Positions 35,143 to 43,776 of a stretch of 64,000 nucleotides of DNA are shown here, piece by piece (position 1 is the first letter of the stretch; each line of letters begins with the position of its first letter). The stretch is from assembly GCF_014697545.1 (NCBI RefSeq), contig NZ_JACJSA010000001.1:186001-250000 (forward strand), read 5' to 3'. The position numbers were made by a program, and so were the translations under genes. The notes under the pieces are model-generated. The model was not told the DNA's origin and made no database searches. It saw only the letters and a program-made list of their open reading frames with translations. This DNA is from Oscillatoria sp. FACHB-1407 (GTDB lineage Bacteria; Cyanobacteriota; Cyanobacteriia; Elainellales; Elainellaceae).

Positions 35143-35880
35143 TTAAGCAACCGAGTGATCAAAGGTAGCTAGAAACCGCGTATTCCCCTGGCTTTGACAA
35201 ACTTGGAGAATGTAATCACCTGCCCCCTTGAGTCCACTGATGGTGTCAGTGTTGCCATCGTTAGGGCTGACACCCTGAACAACGCGATCGCCTCGGTTAA
35301 CAACACCGTCACTATTGAGGTCTTGCACCACACGGATGTTGACATCGCCTTTTTTATTGCCCCGTTCTCTAACGTTAATATCGAGGCTGGAGTTGCTATC
35401 TAGCGTGAAGGCAAAATTGTCAGCTGTGTCGTTGTCGTTAACATGATTAGCCCGTCGCAAATCCTGCGCGATCGTACCCAGTTGAATCTCTGGCGTAGTT
35501 AGGGAATTGGCACGACCCGAAGAGGAACGGCTAATCCGAAAGGTGTAGGGCATATTACTACTGCTAATGCCTTGAACCCTGGCGATAAAGTTACCCTGAC
35601 TAAGTGACTTATTTAATGAGAGAAAGGTGGTACCAGTGGTTCCTGGTGACAGAAAGCTATCAACGCTGTCGAGCCGACCGTTGGAATTGTTGTCTCGAAA
35701 GAGCGCGAGCGAAGTACTGCCTCCGTTGGAAAACGATACTGATACATTCACGTTTGCAGTGTCGGTGCCTGTCCTGAACGCATAAGTGTCTTGTCGGGTT
35801 TGAGAAATACCTGGAAGAACGCCATTTCTCGTTATTGCTGGTCTATTCAACCGAATGAGGCCAAGATTTTCTTCAGCCAT
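35143..35880 (-). CDS. PPC-domain repeat protein, unknown function
   Basis: 245 residues from the ATG at 35880, which has a GGAGAAACTC ribosome-binding site; the frame extends to 35925. Two pre-peptidase C-terminal (PPC)-like beta modules: TRQDTYAFRTGTDTANVNVSVSF ... YTFRISR and DTADNFAFTLDSNSSLDINVRER ... DYILQVCQSQG. Each holds a Ca2+-type dockerin-like acidic loop (DNNSNGRLDSVD; DLNSDGVVNRGD). No signal peptide is seen, so export would need another route. Found in cyanobacteria as secreted or surface proteins; function unknown. Confidence 0.72.
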   Translation of the reverse strand: MAEENLGLIRLNRPAITRNGVLPGISQTRQDTYAFRTGTDTANVNVSVSFSNGGSTSLALFRDNNSNGRLDSVDSFLSPGTTGTTFLSLNKSLSQGNFIARVQGISSSNMPYTFRISRSSSGRANSLTTPEIQLGTIAQDLRRANHVNDNDTADNFAFTLDSNSSLDINVRERGNKKGDVNIRVVQDLNSDGVVNRGDRVVQGVSPNDGNTDTISGLKGAGDYILQVCQSQGNTRFLATFDHSVA

Positions 35881-36261
35881 GAGTTTCTCCTTAAATATGA
35901 AAAGTTGATGAGTCCTGAGTTGCAAATTACGAGAAATAGATTCGATCGCTTCTCTTAATTCGGCAGGTTCATCACCTACATATTCAGAATAGAGATTTGG
36001 GTTTGGCTTGGCAGTCTGAGAAAATTAGAAAAGATCGGATTGTGATGTCGGGTTTGAATTGGGTGGCGAGGACTCACCTTAAAACCGTCTACCATTTGGC
36101 TTTAGCAGAAACCACAACCCATCTCTCCTTCTATCCAATCTTGACTTTTATCCCTCAGCCCTCGTTCGGCGAGGCTCACGAGCCGTCATTCTTTTCCCTT
36201 CTTTCTTCTTTTTTCCTTCTTCTCTCTTCTTCTCATCCTTCATCCTTTATCCTTGCTTCTC
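35881..36261. other. Intergenic pyrimidine-rich region
   Basis: 381 bases. From about 36178 to 36260 there is a long C/T tract on the plus strand (repeats of CTTCTTT, then TCATCCTTCATCCTTTATCCTT), which ends right at the TPR gene stop and belongs to the AAGGAT family of repeats. A plus-strand open frame across it is low complexity and rejected. Confidence 0.5.
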
Positions 36262-38163
36262 TCACCCTTCCTGTTGGTATCGCTTTAGGAGTTCTGGCAA
36301 ATAGTCATAGCCATCGACTCCAATCACAGCGATAATTTGCGATCGCTGCTGTCCTAAAATCGATCGAAATGCTTCATCCCCTAGTTGACCTCGCAACACC
36401 GTCAGCAATCCGGCAGGTTGTCGCCAGCTATTAGAAACGATTTGTTCCAGCAAGTACATGCCAATGCAGCCAAAGGCGATCGCCTGAGGGTGGTGTTGCA
36501 GACGATAGTGAGCCTCTGCCAGGTATGCCAAGCTCACACCTTGAAGGTATAAATCGCCTGAAAACTGAGCCGCTTGAACGCCTTTTTCTAAACACGCGAT
36601 CGCCTCTGGTAGTTGCTCTAACACGACATAAGCAATCCCCAAACTGCTGAGGCAAAGGGCTAGGCTCTGGCGATCGCCCAACCGTTCTGACAGTTGCAAG
36701 CCTTGTTGTAAGTAGTTCACCGCCATTTCGTAGACCTCCGGCTCTGCCTCAAGCTGCTGCGCCTGAAACACTTCGCTGTAGCCCAAATTTGCCAGGGCAT
36801 TAGCTTCACCGGGGCGATCGCCACTCTGACGACTCAAAATCAAAGCTCTTTGGCTGTAGTTAATCGCCTCACTATAGTTGGACTGTGCCACATAGGTGCG
36901 GCTGAGGTGGTTGAGGCTGGCAATTTCACAAACGGAATCACCTGCCTCTCTCGCAATGACTAACGCTTGTTGATGAAAGGCGATCGCCTGTTCGATGCGT
37001 CCCTGTGCTCGTTGGGAGTAGCCCAACAGCGTTAGAATTCGGGCTTTTTCCTGAGTTTTCTCGGCTCGTTTGAGGGGTTCATCCAGGTAGTTCAGAGCGT
37101 CTCGAAGAGATTGTCCTGAGAAGGAAGCGAAAATCCCCCCATAAAGAGGAAAATAGTCTCGCTGAGCAAACGTCCGCAAAATTTGCAACGTCACCTGTAG
37201 ACATCCATCTGCCAGACGACTGCGGTTTGTTGCATTTAAGCTGGTTGAGCGACTCAGCCCATTACCCAACTGCGACCAGATCACCGCAAAACCCAGAAAA
37301 GTCGAGATAGAAAGCTTCGCTCCTACCTTTGAGTCATACACCAACTTGTCAAACCAGGCGACCAACCCCTGCTGCAAACAACGCAAAACCACGACCCACT
37401 CGACCAGCGCAGCTACACCAAAGTCAGACGTATGGCTAATCCAGTCGGAAACCGATTGTTCCAACGCTAATTGTTGAAAGAATGCCTTTAACAAAGGGCT
37501 ATTTACCTGCTTTGCCCAGACTGCCCAGGGGCCGCGATCGCCCGGAACTCCACCAAATCCCAGTTGCCCCTGCCCCTGCTCATAAATCCAACTCACCAGA
37601 TGATTTTCTAAGCGATGCCAGTTGTCTAAGCCTTGCGTCAGTCCCTGCGCCATGTCTTGAATCTCAACTTGCAACTCTGGGGTTGCCACCTCAAGCTGCT
37701 GAACCTTTTGAGGCAGCAGTTTGGCAAGCTGTTGCCATTGCGACAAGTTCAAAGGGTGCGGACGATTCGGGTCTAGTACTCGCAACAACGCTTGCAGGCG
37801 TCCACCAGGAGCATCATCCCCCGTTCCTGCTCCCAACACCTCCTGCACGGCTGTCATCAAGGCAGCACTCGCCTGGTTTTGCTGTTGCCATCGCTCCCAC
37901 TCGCCCCGAACGGTTTGCAGTGCCCGCAGGCTGCGAGTCGCTTTTGCCTGTTTTAGCTCATCCTTGGTTTTGCTCTGTTGTTCAAAGGTTTCGAGGCGAT
38001 CGCCCAGACATCGCTCAAAAACCTCCCCAGTACCCACAGCAACACCATCGGACAACATCTGAAAAACCTGCTCTTTCGAGCGAATTTGACCCTTGAGCGT
38101 CATTTGCACAATCTGGTCAATCAAGTCTAAGTAGCGATCGCGCAGTGAAGGGGATTCTGACAT
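36262..38163 (-). CDS. TPR-repeat protein
   Basis: 633 residues. The N-terminal ~350 are helical without a known domain (DLIDQIVQMTLKGQIRSKEQVFQML is a conserved cyanobacterial opening). The C-terminal ~270 hold six or seven tetratricopeptide repeats with the 'G...A...Y.QAI....AL....' pattern, such as RAQGRIEQAIAFHQQALVIAREAGD, RQSGDRPGEANALANLGYSE and LEQLPEAIACLEKGVQAAQFSGD. It likely serves as a protein-protein scaffold in the cytoplasm. Partner unknown. It stands alone, transcribed away from sigF. Confidence 0.85.
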   Translation of the reverse strand: MSESPSLRDRYLDLIDQIVQMTLKGQIRSKEQVFQMLSDGVAVGTGEVFERCLGDRLETFEQQSKTKDELKQAKATRSLRALQTVRGEWERWQQQNQASAALMTAVQEVLGAGTGDDAPGGRLQALLRVLDPNRPHPLNLSQWQQLAKLLPQKVQQLEVATPELQVEIQDMAQGLTQGLDNWHRLENHLVSWIYEQGQGQLGFGGVPGDRGPWAVWAKQVNSPLLKAFFQQLALEQSVSDWISHTSDFGVAALVEWVVVLRCLQQGLVAWFDKLVYDSKVGAKLSISTFLGFAVIWSQLGNGLSRSTSLNATNRSRLADGCLQVTLQILRTFAQRDYFPLYGGIFASFSGQSLRDALNYLDEPLKRAEKTQEKARILTLLGYSQRAQGRIEQAIAFHQQALVIAREAGDSVCEIASLNHLSRTYVAQSNYSEAINYSQRALILSRQSGDRPGEANALANLGYSEVFQAQQLEAEPEVYEMAVNYLQQGLQLSERLGDRQSLALCLSSLGIAYVVLEQLPEAIACLEKGVQAAQFSGDLYLQGVSLAYLAEAHYRLQHHPQAIAFGCIGMYLLEQIVSNSWRQPAGLLTVLRGQLGDEAFRSILGQQRSQIIAVIGVDGYDYLPELLKRYQQEG

Positions 38164-38330
38164 TGGGGCAAGCTAACCGTGTAATGGATGAAAGCTACCT
38201 CTATCTTAGAGAATTACCTTTTATTTAGAAGGCAAAGGGCACTCAACAGGACAGACGCGATTGATCGCATCTCTTTAGGCAGGACTCAGATCCAATACCC
38301 TAATTGAATTGCCCATAGACATAACACAAA

Positions 38331-38357
38331 TCCCCAGCTTCTTGAGGAAACCGGGGA
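38331..38357 (-). terminator. Hairpin downstream of sigF
   Basis: TCCCCAGCTTCTTGAGGAAACCGGGGA forms a stem of about 9 bp with two mismatches and lies 42-68 bases past the sigF stop. The same kind of CCCCGGTTTCT hairpin is common after cyanobacterial genes. Termination inferred. Confidence 0.6.
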
Positions 38358-38398
38358 TGCTGAATGAATGCGCTCATGAAGGAGCAATTGTCTTAAAT

Positions 38399-39169
38399 CT
38401 AGGCTCCGAGCATCGATTTCTTAAGCAGCTTTAAGCCTTTCTTGACTCGCCGTGAAACAGTAACTGCACTGATGCCCAAACGCTCAGCCGTTTCCTTTTG
38501 AGTCAGGTCGTGCAGAAAGACAAATTCCAACACGTCACGGGTGCGTTGTTCGAGTTGCACTAACGCTTGCTGAAGGCGAATCTGGTCTTCTTGAGCCAAC
38601 TGAAAACTCCGATATTGAGTGTCTGGCAACAGATCGCCCAAGGATGTCGATCCTTCTTCTTCATCACGCATGGGAGCATCCAAGCTAAGAGGAGCCCGAT
38701 TGCGACAAGCTAATTTGATCTCCTGCCATTCTTCCAGCGAAATTTCGAGAGCCGCTGCAATTTCGGTATCACTGGGTGGACGGTTTAGCTCAACTTGTAA
38801 CTCTCGAATCACTCCTGTTGCTTGATGACGTAACGCTTGCCAGCGACGAGGAATCCGGACAGGAGCACCCTTATCGCGTAGATAGTGTTGAATCTCCCCT
38901 CGAATGTAGGGAATCGCGAAAGAACTAAAGGCGTGTCCCTTCGACATATCAAACCGCTCGATCGCTCGAATTAAGCCCAAACTGCCCACTTGCAGCAGGT
39001 CTTCATAACTCTCAGTGCACTGATTGACCCAATGATGAGCCTCTTTACGAACCAACCCAAAATTGAGTTGAACTAATTGATTCCGAATCTCAGCAGAGGG
39101 AGTTTTTTGATATTCCCGCAACAACTGTAAGCTTTCACTTTTGAGTTCACTGGCAATCGGGGTATACAT
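38399..39169 (-). CDS. sigF: Group 3 sigma factor, SigF type
   Basis: 256 residues from the ATG at 39169 (the frame runs to 39241 with 24 residues that resemble no sigma factor). Region 2 is YEDLLQVGSLGLIRAIERFDMSKGHAFSSFAIPYIRGEI, region 3 contains RPPSDTEIAAALEIS, and region 4 is LEQRTRDVLEFVFLHDLTQKETAERLGISAVTVSRRVKKGL. This is the sigma-28/37-like group used in cyanobacteria for pilus, motility and stress genes. The upstream 626 bases must hold its promoter. The RsbW-like kinase at 28887 is a possible partner. Confidence 0.9.
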   Translation of the reverse strand: MYTPIASELKSESLQLLREYQKTPSAEIRNQLVQLNFGLVRKEAHHWVNQCTESYEDLLQVGSLGLIRAIERFDMSKGHAFSSFAIPYIRGEIQHYLRDKGAPVRIPRRWQALRHQATGVIRELQVELNRPPSDTEIAAALEISLEEWQEIKLACRNRAPLSLDAPMRDEEEGSTSLGDLLPDTQYRSFQLAQEDQIRLQQALVQLEQRTRDVLEFVFLHDLTQKETAERLGISAVTVSRRVKKGLKLLKKSMLGA

Positions 39170-39795
39170 GACGAAATTCAGGTAAAGGAAGTGACTTGAA
39201 TGGAGAAACAAATTAGCTCTTGAATCAATCTCAGGCATCAAAGACCAAATTAGTCAATCAATAGTAAGGAGCTAAGGTTCATTAAAGTGTGATTGGAATT
39301 AACAGGGACAGGATTATTTTAGGGAGCTATTTAGGGATGCTTTCGTAGAGAAAATCCTACTCAATCAGTCCTCTAAATTCGCAAATTCAACTTATTCGTT
39401 ATATGAGGTCAGTAACAACGGCATTTTTACTGAAACTATACCGAAAACTTGTCGCCTCACTGGCTCGCAACTATTTCACTTCATCAAATCAACACACTTA
39501 AAGACAGGTCATTGCGAAAACTTATCCAGTCATTGATGTACTTCAAAGGGCGATCGCACATCTACGCACAAACACCGAACTGTTTCTTCTCAAAACTCAA
39601 CATTCATAACAATTACATCTTTTGACCTCTATGCCATTGACGCGCATCACATCTGGTTCACCACAAATTGGGTAAAAATTGCACCTCATACAGCCGCAAT
39701 ATCAAAGCATTGCTTCATGATTGAGACTGATTCATTTGGGGTTCAACTCAATATCAATTCGACTCGACAGTATACAAGTCTATGTGCCCAACCTA
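39170..39795. other. Long AT-rich intergenic region upstream of sigF
   Basis: 626 bases without any convincing coding sequence on either strand. AT-rich, one HIP1 site near 39550. It serves as the sigF upstream region and the 3' region of the pentapeptide gene. No clear hairpin or repeat found. Confidence 0.5.
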
Positions 39796-41124
39796 CTAAA
39801 TCCGATAACTAAGATTCATCATAGATTGGTCAATCTTATGGTTTTGCTTAACATTCTTTGCCTGTAATCGGGCGCGACGATTGCGAATTTCAGCGGCTGT
39901 CCGGGCAATGGGTGAAAGATACCGTCCAGTGGTTTCAGGCTCCGTTGTAGTTGTCCATGAACTACCTTCGGTTGTCTCGCCACCCAAGTCATCGTATTCA
40001 GGTATCCAACTGGGCTCACCGTATCCTGTTGGCTGAACTCCCTGAGTTGATGCATAGCTCAACTCAGCTGTCACATCGGCTGTAACCTTGGCTGTAGCAT
40101 TAGCTGTACCTGTAGTATCAGCTGTCACATCGGTAAATGAGTCAAGAAAACTGTCGATTTCTCTCTCAAGGCGTTGCTGAGCAACAGCAGCATCATTCCT
40201 TATCGCAGGTTCAAGTGGGTTGATAACTGGAGTTGATGGCTGGGAGTCTTGCACTACTGGGAGAGCTGAGACAGCTTCACTCGGCAATAAAATCTGTGTT
40301 GGTGGTTCACTTGCGGCTAACTCTGCTGAAGGCAAAACCTGGCTTAAGGCGTTCTTGCTTTCAAACTGGGAACCTGTTGCAGGTTTGCGATCCGCCAGGG
40401 TGTTCACAAAAATTGCCCCACGCTGTTTCAAATCGAGTCGTGTTGCCTCCGTCAATCCTTGATTTTGACCAAATCGAGTATCTTCCACAAGAGCGGAACT
40501 CAAGTCAGCACTGGTCAGGTCAGCATTCCAGAGGTTAGAGGCACTCAGGTCAGCACTGCTGAAATCAACATTCGAGAGTTTGGCACGACTCAAATTAGCT
40601 CCATTGAGGTTTACTCCCCAGAGGCTACTGCGGCTCAGATTAGCACTTCGTAAATCGCAACTACTGAGAATTGCCCCTCTCAGGTTGGCTCCACTGAGGT
40701 CAGCCCCACTCAGATTCGCGTCCCACAGATTGGCGTGATCGAGAGCCGCACCGCTTAAATTCGCATCCCACAGGTTGGCACCACTAAGAATGGTATTGCT
40801 CAGATCGGCTCCCCTTAAATCAGTGCAGCTTAGGGTTGCACCACTAAGCATGGCACGACTGAGGGTAGCCCCTCTCAGATTGGCATTTGTCAGGGCAGCC
40901 CCTCGGAGGTCGGCACCCACAAGGTTAGCCCCTCGGAGGTTCGCTCCCCGCAGGTTGGCATTTCTCAAGTCAACTCCGCTTAAGTCAGCACCACTCAAAT
41001 CAGCATTGTGTAAGTCTGCCCCTACTAAATCGCTACTAGGTAGGTCGGCTTGGGGAGTCGCAAAGGCTAAGCTGATGACGGACGCTTCACGGGTTACGGT
41101 CATCTGAAGCCGCTTTTCCTTCAT
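39796..41124 (-). CDS. Pentapeptide-repeat protein with long disordered tail
   Basis: 442 residues. Residues ~25-215 are some 38 consecutive A(D/N)LXX pentapeptides (SGADLSGVDLRNANLRGANL and so on), which form a right-handed quadrilateral beta-helix. Residues ~245-440 are Thr/Ala/Glu-rich, with repeats of 'TADTT..TA.VTADV', and end basic (RNRRARLQAKNVKQN). No signal peptide. Pentapeptide proteins are abundant in cyanobacteria and mostly of unknown role. Start ATG at 41124 with a TTAGGAGAG ribosome-binding site. The many antisense open frames over it are caused by its repeats. Confidence 0.9.
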   Translation of the reverse strand: MKEKRLQMTVTREASVISLAFATPQADLPSSDLVGADLHNADLSGADLSGVDLRNANLRGANLRGANLVGADLRGAALTNANLRGATLSRAMLSGATLSCTDLRGADLSNTILSGANLWDANLSGAALDHANLWDANLSGADLSGANLRGAILSSCDLRSANLSRSSLWGVNLNGANLSRAKLSNVDFSSADLSASNLWNADLTSADLSSALVEDTRFGQNQGLTEATRLDLKQRGAIFVNTLADRKPATGSQFESKNALSQVLPSAELAASEPPTQILLPSEAVSALPVVQDSQPSTPVINPLEPAIRNDAAVAQQRLEREIDSFLDSFTDVTADTTGTANATAKVTADVTAELSYASTQGVQPTGYGEPSWIPEYDDLGGETTEGSSWTTTTEPETTGRYLSPIARTAAEIRNRRARLQAKNVKQNHKIDQSMMNLSYRI

Positions 41125-41422
41125 TTTTTCTCTCCTAATTGGGGTTGATCACTGTAAGGGAGGGTTGGCAGTTGCATCCGTAAACCTGCTAGTTGCTTTA
41201 GATTGCCTTCATCTATTAATTAGGGCGATCGCCAGTGCAACGATTCGGTTCAGCAAGGTTTTGGTAGAGAGCTGCGGTTCCGACTGAGTCAGTGACCTTC
41301 GCAGTAACCCTGAGAGTTTGTTAAATCAAGAGTGACATAGCCCAACCAGTTCCGGTTAGAGTTTCTCCGTACGTTTACAGAAAAAAAATATGAAAAAACT
41401 ATTTTTTAAGGTTGAGTTAAAG

Positions 41423-41450
41423 AAGAGCCTTTTTATAGGGCTCTTTTGGC
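41423..41450. terminator. Strong hairpin AAGAGCC/GGGCTCTT
   Basis: GAAGAGCCTTTTTATAGGGCTCTTTT folds to a 7-bp stem. In the plus direction it ends in a short T run; in the minus direction it lies beyond psbO. A candidate second stop for psbO or a leader attenuator for the pentapeptide gene. The surrounding gap 41125-41577 shows no gene. Confidence 0.5.
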
Positions 41451-41483
41451 TTTCCCAGAGATGGGAAACGACCCTGAGCACTG

Positions 41484-41523
41484 CAAAACAAAAGCAGCAC
41501 TATCCATCAGGAAAATGCTGCTC
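41484..41523 (-). terminator. psbO terminator
   Basis: On the minus strand AGCAGCA (41516-41522) and TGCTGCT (41493-41499) pair and are followed by TTTGTTTTG. It lies ~55-90 bases beyond the psbO stop codon, an ordinary rho-independent terminator. Confidence 0.75.
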
Positions 41524-41577
41524 TTCAATAAATGCCTTGATTAAGGTCTTAAAACCCAGTTGAAGGTCTATTCGGGC

Positions 41578-42399
41578 TTAGGCAGGTTCAACACGAGCAT
41601 AGAAAATGCCACGAATCTTGACATCTACAGGTTCTTTACCACCCATATCTGTATCAGAGGGCTGAACGCTTTCAAAGGTGCCTGCAATTTCGCCAGTTGT
41701 GTTGTCAACTTTGGCAACCTGGAGAGAAATCTTGCCTTGTCCAATATCAAACGTTTTGAAGTTCTCCCGCTCCAGCTCCTCACTATCAGCCTGGGCTGGC
41801 AGAGCTACTGCGTTGTCATACCCCGTTGTTAAACCCCGTCCCTTTGGATCTAAGAAGTTAGAAGTCCGATAGGAGGGGACTTTGAAATCACCTTCAAAGT
41901 CAGTGGAGGTATTGATGCTATCTGCGGATTGCGTTGTAGCAACCAAATTTTTAATTGTAAACAGGAAAGGAACCCGTTCACCACCAGGCAACTGTACAGT
42001 AGTAGCCTGAAAATCAAAGCCATCTTCTTCAACGAAGGTTAAGCCACCTTTGGCGTTAGCCTTCAATGTTCCCATGACCTGATCAATAGATGATGTGTAG
42101 CGAGTCAGAGCTTTAGCTGGAACGAAGCTTGCAACTTGGCGTTTGTTAGTTGGCTCTTCTTTGATGAAGTAGCTTGTTGGTTCCAAACATAGGCCTTTGA
42201 TGGTGTAAGTCTTACTCGGATCAATTGGAATTGAACCCCGGCTAGTCTCACCCAGTTGGGGACAGGTGTTTGCAAGACCAGTACCCCGAATTTGCTCATA
42301 GGTTAGCGGACCAGTTGCAGCAGAAGGAGCGTCGCTGCAAGCGGTCAAAAAACCCACGCAAATTGCCAGGAATGCGATGATTAGAGCGCGATACCTCAT
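41578..42399 (-). CDS. psbO: Photosystem II manganese-stabilising protein PsbO
   Basis: 273 residues from the ATG at 42399, preceded by GAGGTTGACC; the frame extends to 42423. Extrinsic 33-kDa subunit that shields and stabilises the Mn4CaO5 cluster on the lumenal side of PSII. Signal segment ALIIAFLAICVGFLTAC-S with a lipobox-like Cys, which is common in cyanobacterial PsbO. The mature part starts LTYEQIRGTGLANTCPQL and includes the two disulfide cysteines (NTCPQL; IKGLCLEPTS), the signature GGERVPFLFTIKNLV and GRGLTTGYDNAVALPA. Full length. A terminator follows. Confidence 0.98.
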   Translation of the reverse strand: MRYRALIIAFLAICVGFLTACSDAPSAATGPLTYEQIRGTGLANTCPQLGETSRGSIPIDPSKTYTIKGLCLEPTSYFIKEEPTNKRQVASFVPAKALTRYTSSIDQVMGTLKANAKGGLTFVEEDGFDFQATTVQLPGGERVPFLFTIKNLVATTQSADSINTSTDFEGDFKVPSYRTSNFLDPKGRGLTTGYDNAVALPAQADSEELERENFKTFDIGQGKISLQVAKVDNTTGEIAGTFESVQPSDTDMGGKEPVDVKIRGIFYARVEPA

Positions 42400-42445
42400 G
42401 GTCAACCTCAATATCAATGTCAAAAGTCCCTGCCAGTGTTATCAC

Positions 42446-42461
42446 AATCGTCAAGACGATT
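42446..42461. promoter_or_regulatory. Inverted repeat upstream of psbO
   Basis: AATCGTCAAGACGATT: 7-base arms around a 2-base centre, 47-62 bases upstream of the psbO start. Position and symmetry fit a regulator-binding site; the factor is unknown. Confidence 0.4.
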
Positions 42462-42692
42462 AGAACCAGGGGGGAGTGGGAGCTTTGCCCCCAAGACAGG
42501 GGTTGTAACCCTGAACCCTGTCCCAACAATCTGTTCGACTGCTGTATCTCAAAAGAATTGTCTCAAGATCTCATCTCAGAATTTTACAAGACCTTGTAGC
42601 CTTTATTCTGAACTGATGGAAAAAGATGTTAAAGCTGTACATAGGTTTATTGAGGCTTCGGGTAGGTTGGTTATGCAGAAACGAGAGGTCGC

Positions 42693-43043
42693 ATGAATCA
42701 TCAAGATGAAAATGAGGTGAAGCGATCGCCCAATTCCGCTGATTTGGAGGCGATCGCAGCTGTAGTCTGGCAATCTGCTCAATCTCGACAGGGGGACGGG
42801 TTGGCATTGTTGGCATTATTGCGCCAATTAGAAAAACTCCATCGAGAAATTCGCGATGGATTATTTCAGGAGTGCCTACCAGACAATCGGCAAGCACTTT
42901 ACAGTATGTTAAGGGACATGGAAGCCTCTGGTGGATGGCCTTACATCCATCGCATGAAACTACAGTCGTTCATGCAGCAATTGTTGACCGAACTTGCCGA
43001 TGGCGAGAACTCCGCCGAACACGAGAGTTCTATCAATCAGTAG
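42693..43043 (+). CDS. Conserved cyanobacterial hypothetical protein upstream of clpP
   Basis: 116 residues, soluble and largely helical: ADLEAIAAVVWQSAQSRQGDGLALLALLRQLEKLHREIRDGLFQECLPDNRQALYSMLRDMEASGGWPYI. No named domain seen. Sits 34 bases upstream of clpP in the same direction, so the two are likely co-transcribed. ATG at 42693 with a GAGAGGTC ribosome-binding site. Whether it acts with ClpP is not known. Confidence 0.65.
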   Translation: MNHQDENEVKRSPNSADLEAIAAVVWQSAQSRQGDGLALLALLRQLEKLHREIRDGLFQECLPDNRQALYSMLRDMEASGGWPYIHRMKLQSFMQQLLTELADGENSAEHESSINQ

Positions 43044-43077
43044 AATTTAGAAAAGAATTTGTCGAGATAGCAGACAC

Positions 43078-43683
43078 ATGATTCCTACCGTTATTGAACA
43101 ATCCGGACGTGGCGAACGCGCCTTTGACATTTACTCTCGACTTTTGCGCGAGCGAATTGTGTTTCTGGGTCAGCCCATTGACGCCGATGTTGCCAACCTG
43201 GTCGTGGCTCAACTGCTCTTTTTAGAAGCAGAAGACCCTGAAAAAGACATCTATCTCTACATCAACTCGCCAGGTGGTTCGGTGAGTGCAGGGTTGGGCA
43301 TTTTTGACACAATGAATCACATTCGCCCTGATGTCTGCACGATTTGTGTCGGGTTGGCTGCCAGTATGGGGGCTTTCCTGCTAGCCGCAGGAGCACAGGG
43401 TAAGCGAATGAGCTTGCCTCATTCTCGCATCATGATTCACCAACCCCTGGGTGGTGCTCAGGGTCAGGCAACGGATATTGAGATTCAAGCCAAAGAAATC
43501 TTGTATCTCAAACAGAAACTTAACGAGGCTCTTGCTAAAAATACAGGACAACCTTTGGAGAGAATTGAGCGGGATACTGACCGCGACTTCTTTATGTCAG
43601 CACAGGAAGCGGCAGATTACGGGTTGATTGATCAGGTGATTAATCGCCAAGCGATCGGCGCACGTCCTGCGGTTGTGAAATAA
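43078..43683 (+). CDS. clpP: ATP-dependent Clp protease proteolytic subunit
   Basis: 201 residues, a complete serine peptidase subunit of the ClpP barrel. The catalytic triad is intact: S96 in [12 protein letters not shown]121 in MIHQPLGG and D170 in [10 protein letters not shown]. The handle and N-terminal loop are normal. Cyanobacteria have three ClpP and one inactive ClpR; the triad shows this is an active ClpP, and no propeptide is obvious. It works with ClpC or ClpX in cytosolic protein turnover. Downstream of the 116-residue conserved gene. Confidence 0.97.
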   Translation: MIPTVIEQSGRGERAFDIYSRLLRERIVFLGQPIDADVANLVVAQLLFLEAEDPEKDIYLYINSPGGSVSAGLGIFDTMNHIRPDVCTICVGLAASMGAFLLAAGAQGKRMSLPHSRIMIHQPLGGAQGQATDIEIQAKEILYLKQKLNEALAKNTGQPLERIERDTDRDFFMSAQEAADYGLIDQVINRQAIGARPAVVK

Positions 43684-43689
43684 GCAAAG

Positions 43690-43770
43690 ATAAGGGCTGA
43701 AGGATAAAGGATAAGAAGGATGGAGCTTGAAAAGCAACTTTCATCCCTTATCGTTTATCCTTTAGCCTTC
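43690..43770. terminator. Long AAGGATAAAGGAT hairpin between convergent genes
   Basis: GGCTGAAGGATAAAGGATAAG (about 43696) can pair with CTTATCGTTTATCCTTTAGCC (about 43747) over about 21 bp with few mismatches, followed by TTCTATTTTTTATT. It lies between clpP and the convergent gene at 43777 and could end both transcripts. Same family as 25752-25795. Confidence 0.65.
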
Positions 43771-43776
43771 TATTTT

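Noticed and set aside
37482-38096. 204-residue plus-strand ORF opposite the TPR gene
   Set aside because: Antisense shadow: Pro/Ala/Ser-rich with no domain, while the minus strand codes a TPR protein.
40220-41107. Several plus-strand ORFs opposite the pentapeptide gene
   Set aside because: Their repeated peptides (such as APLRLAPLR patterns) come from the antisense of pentapeptide codons.
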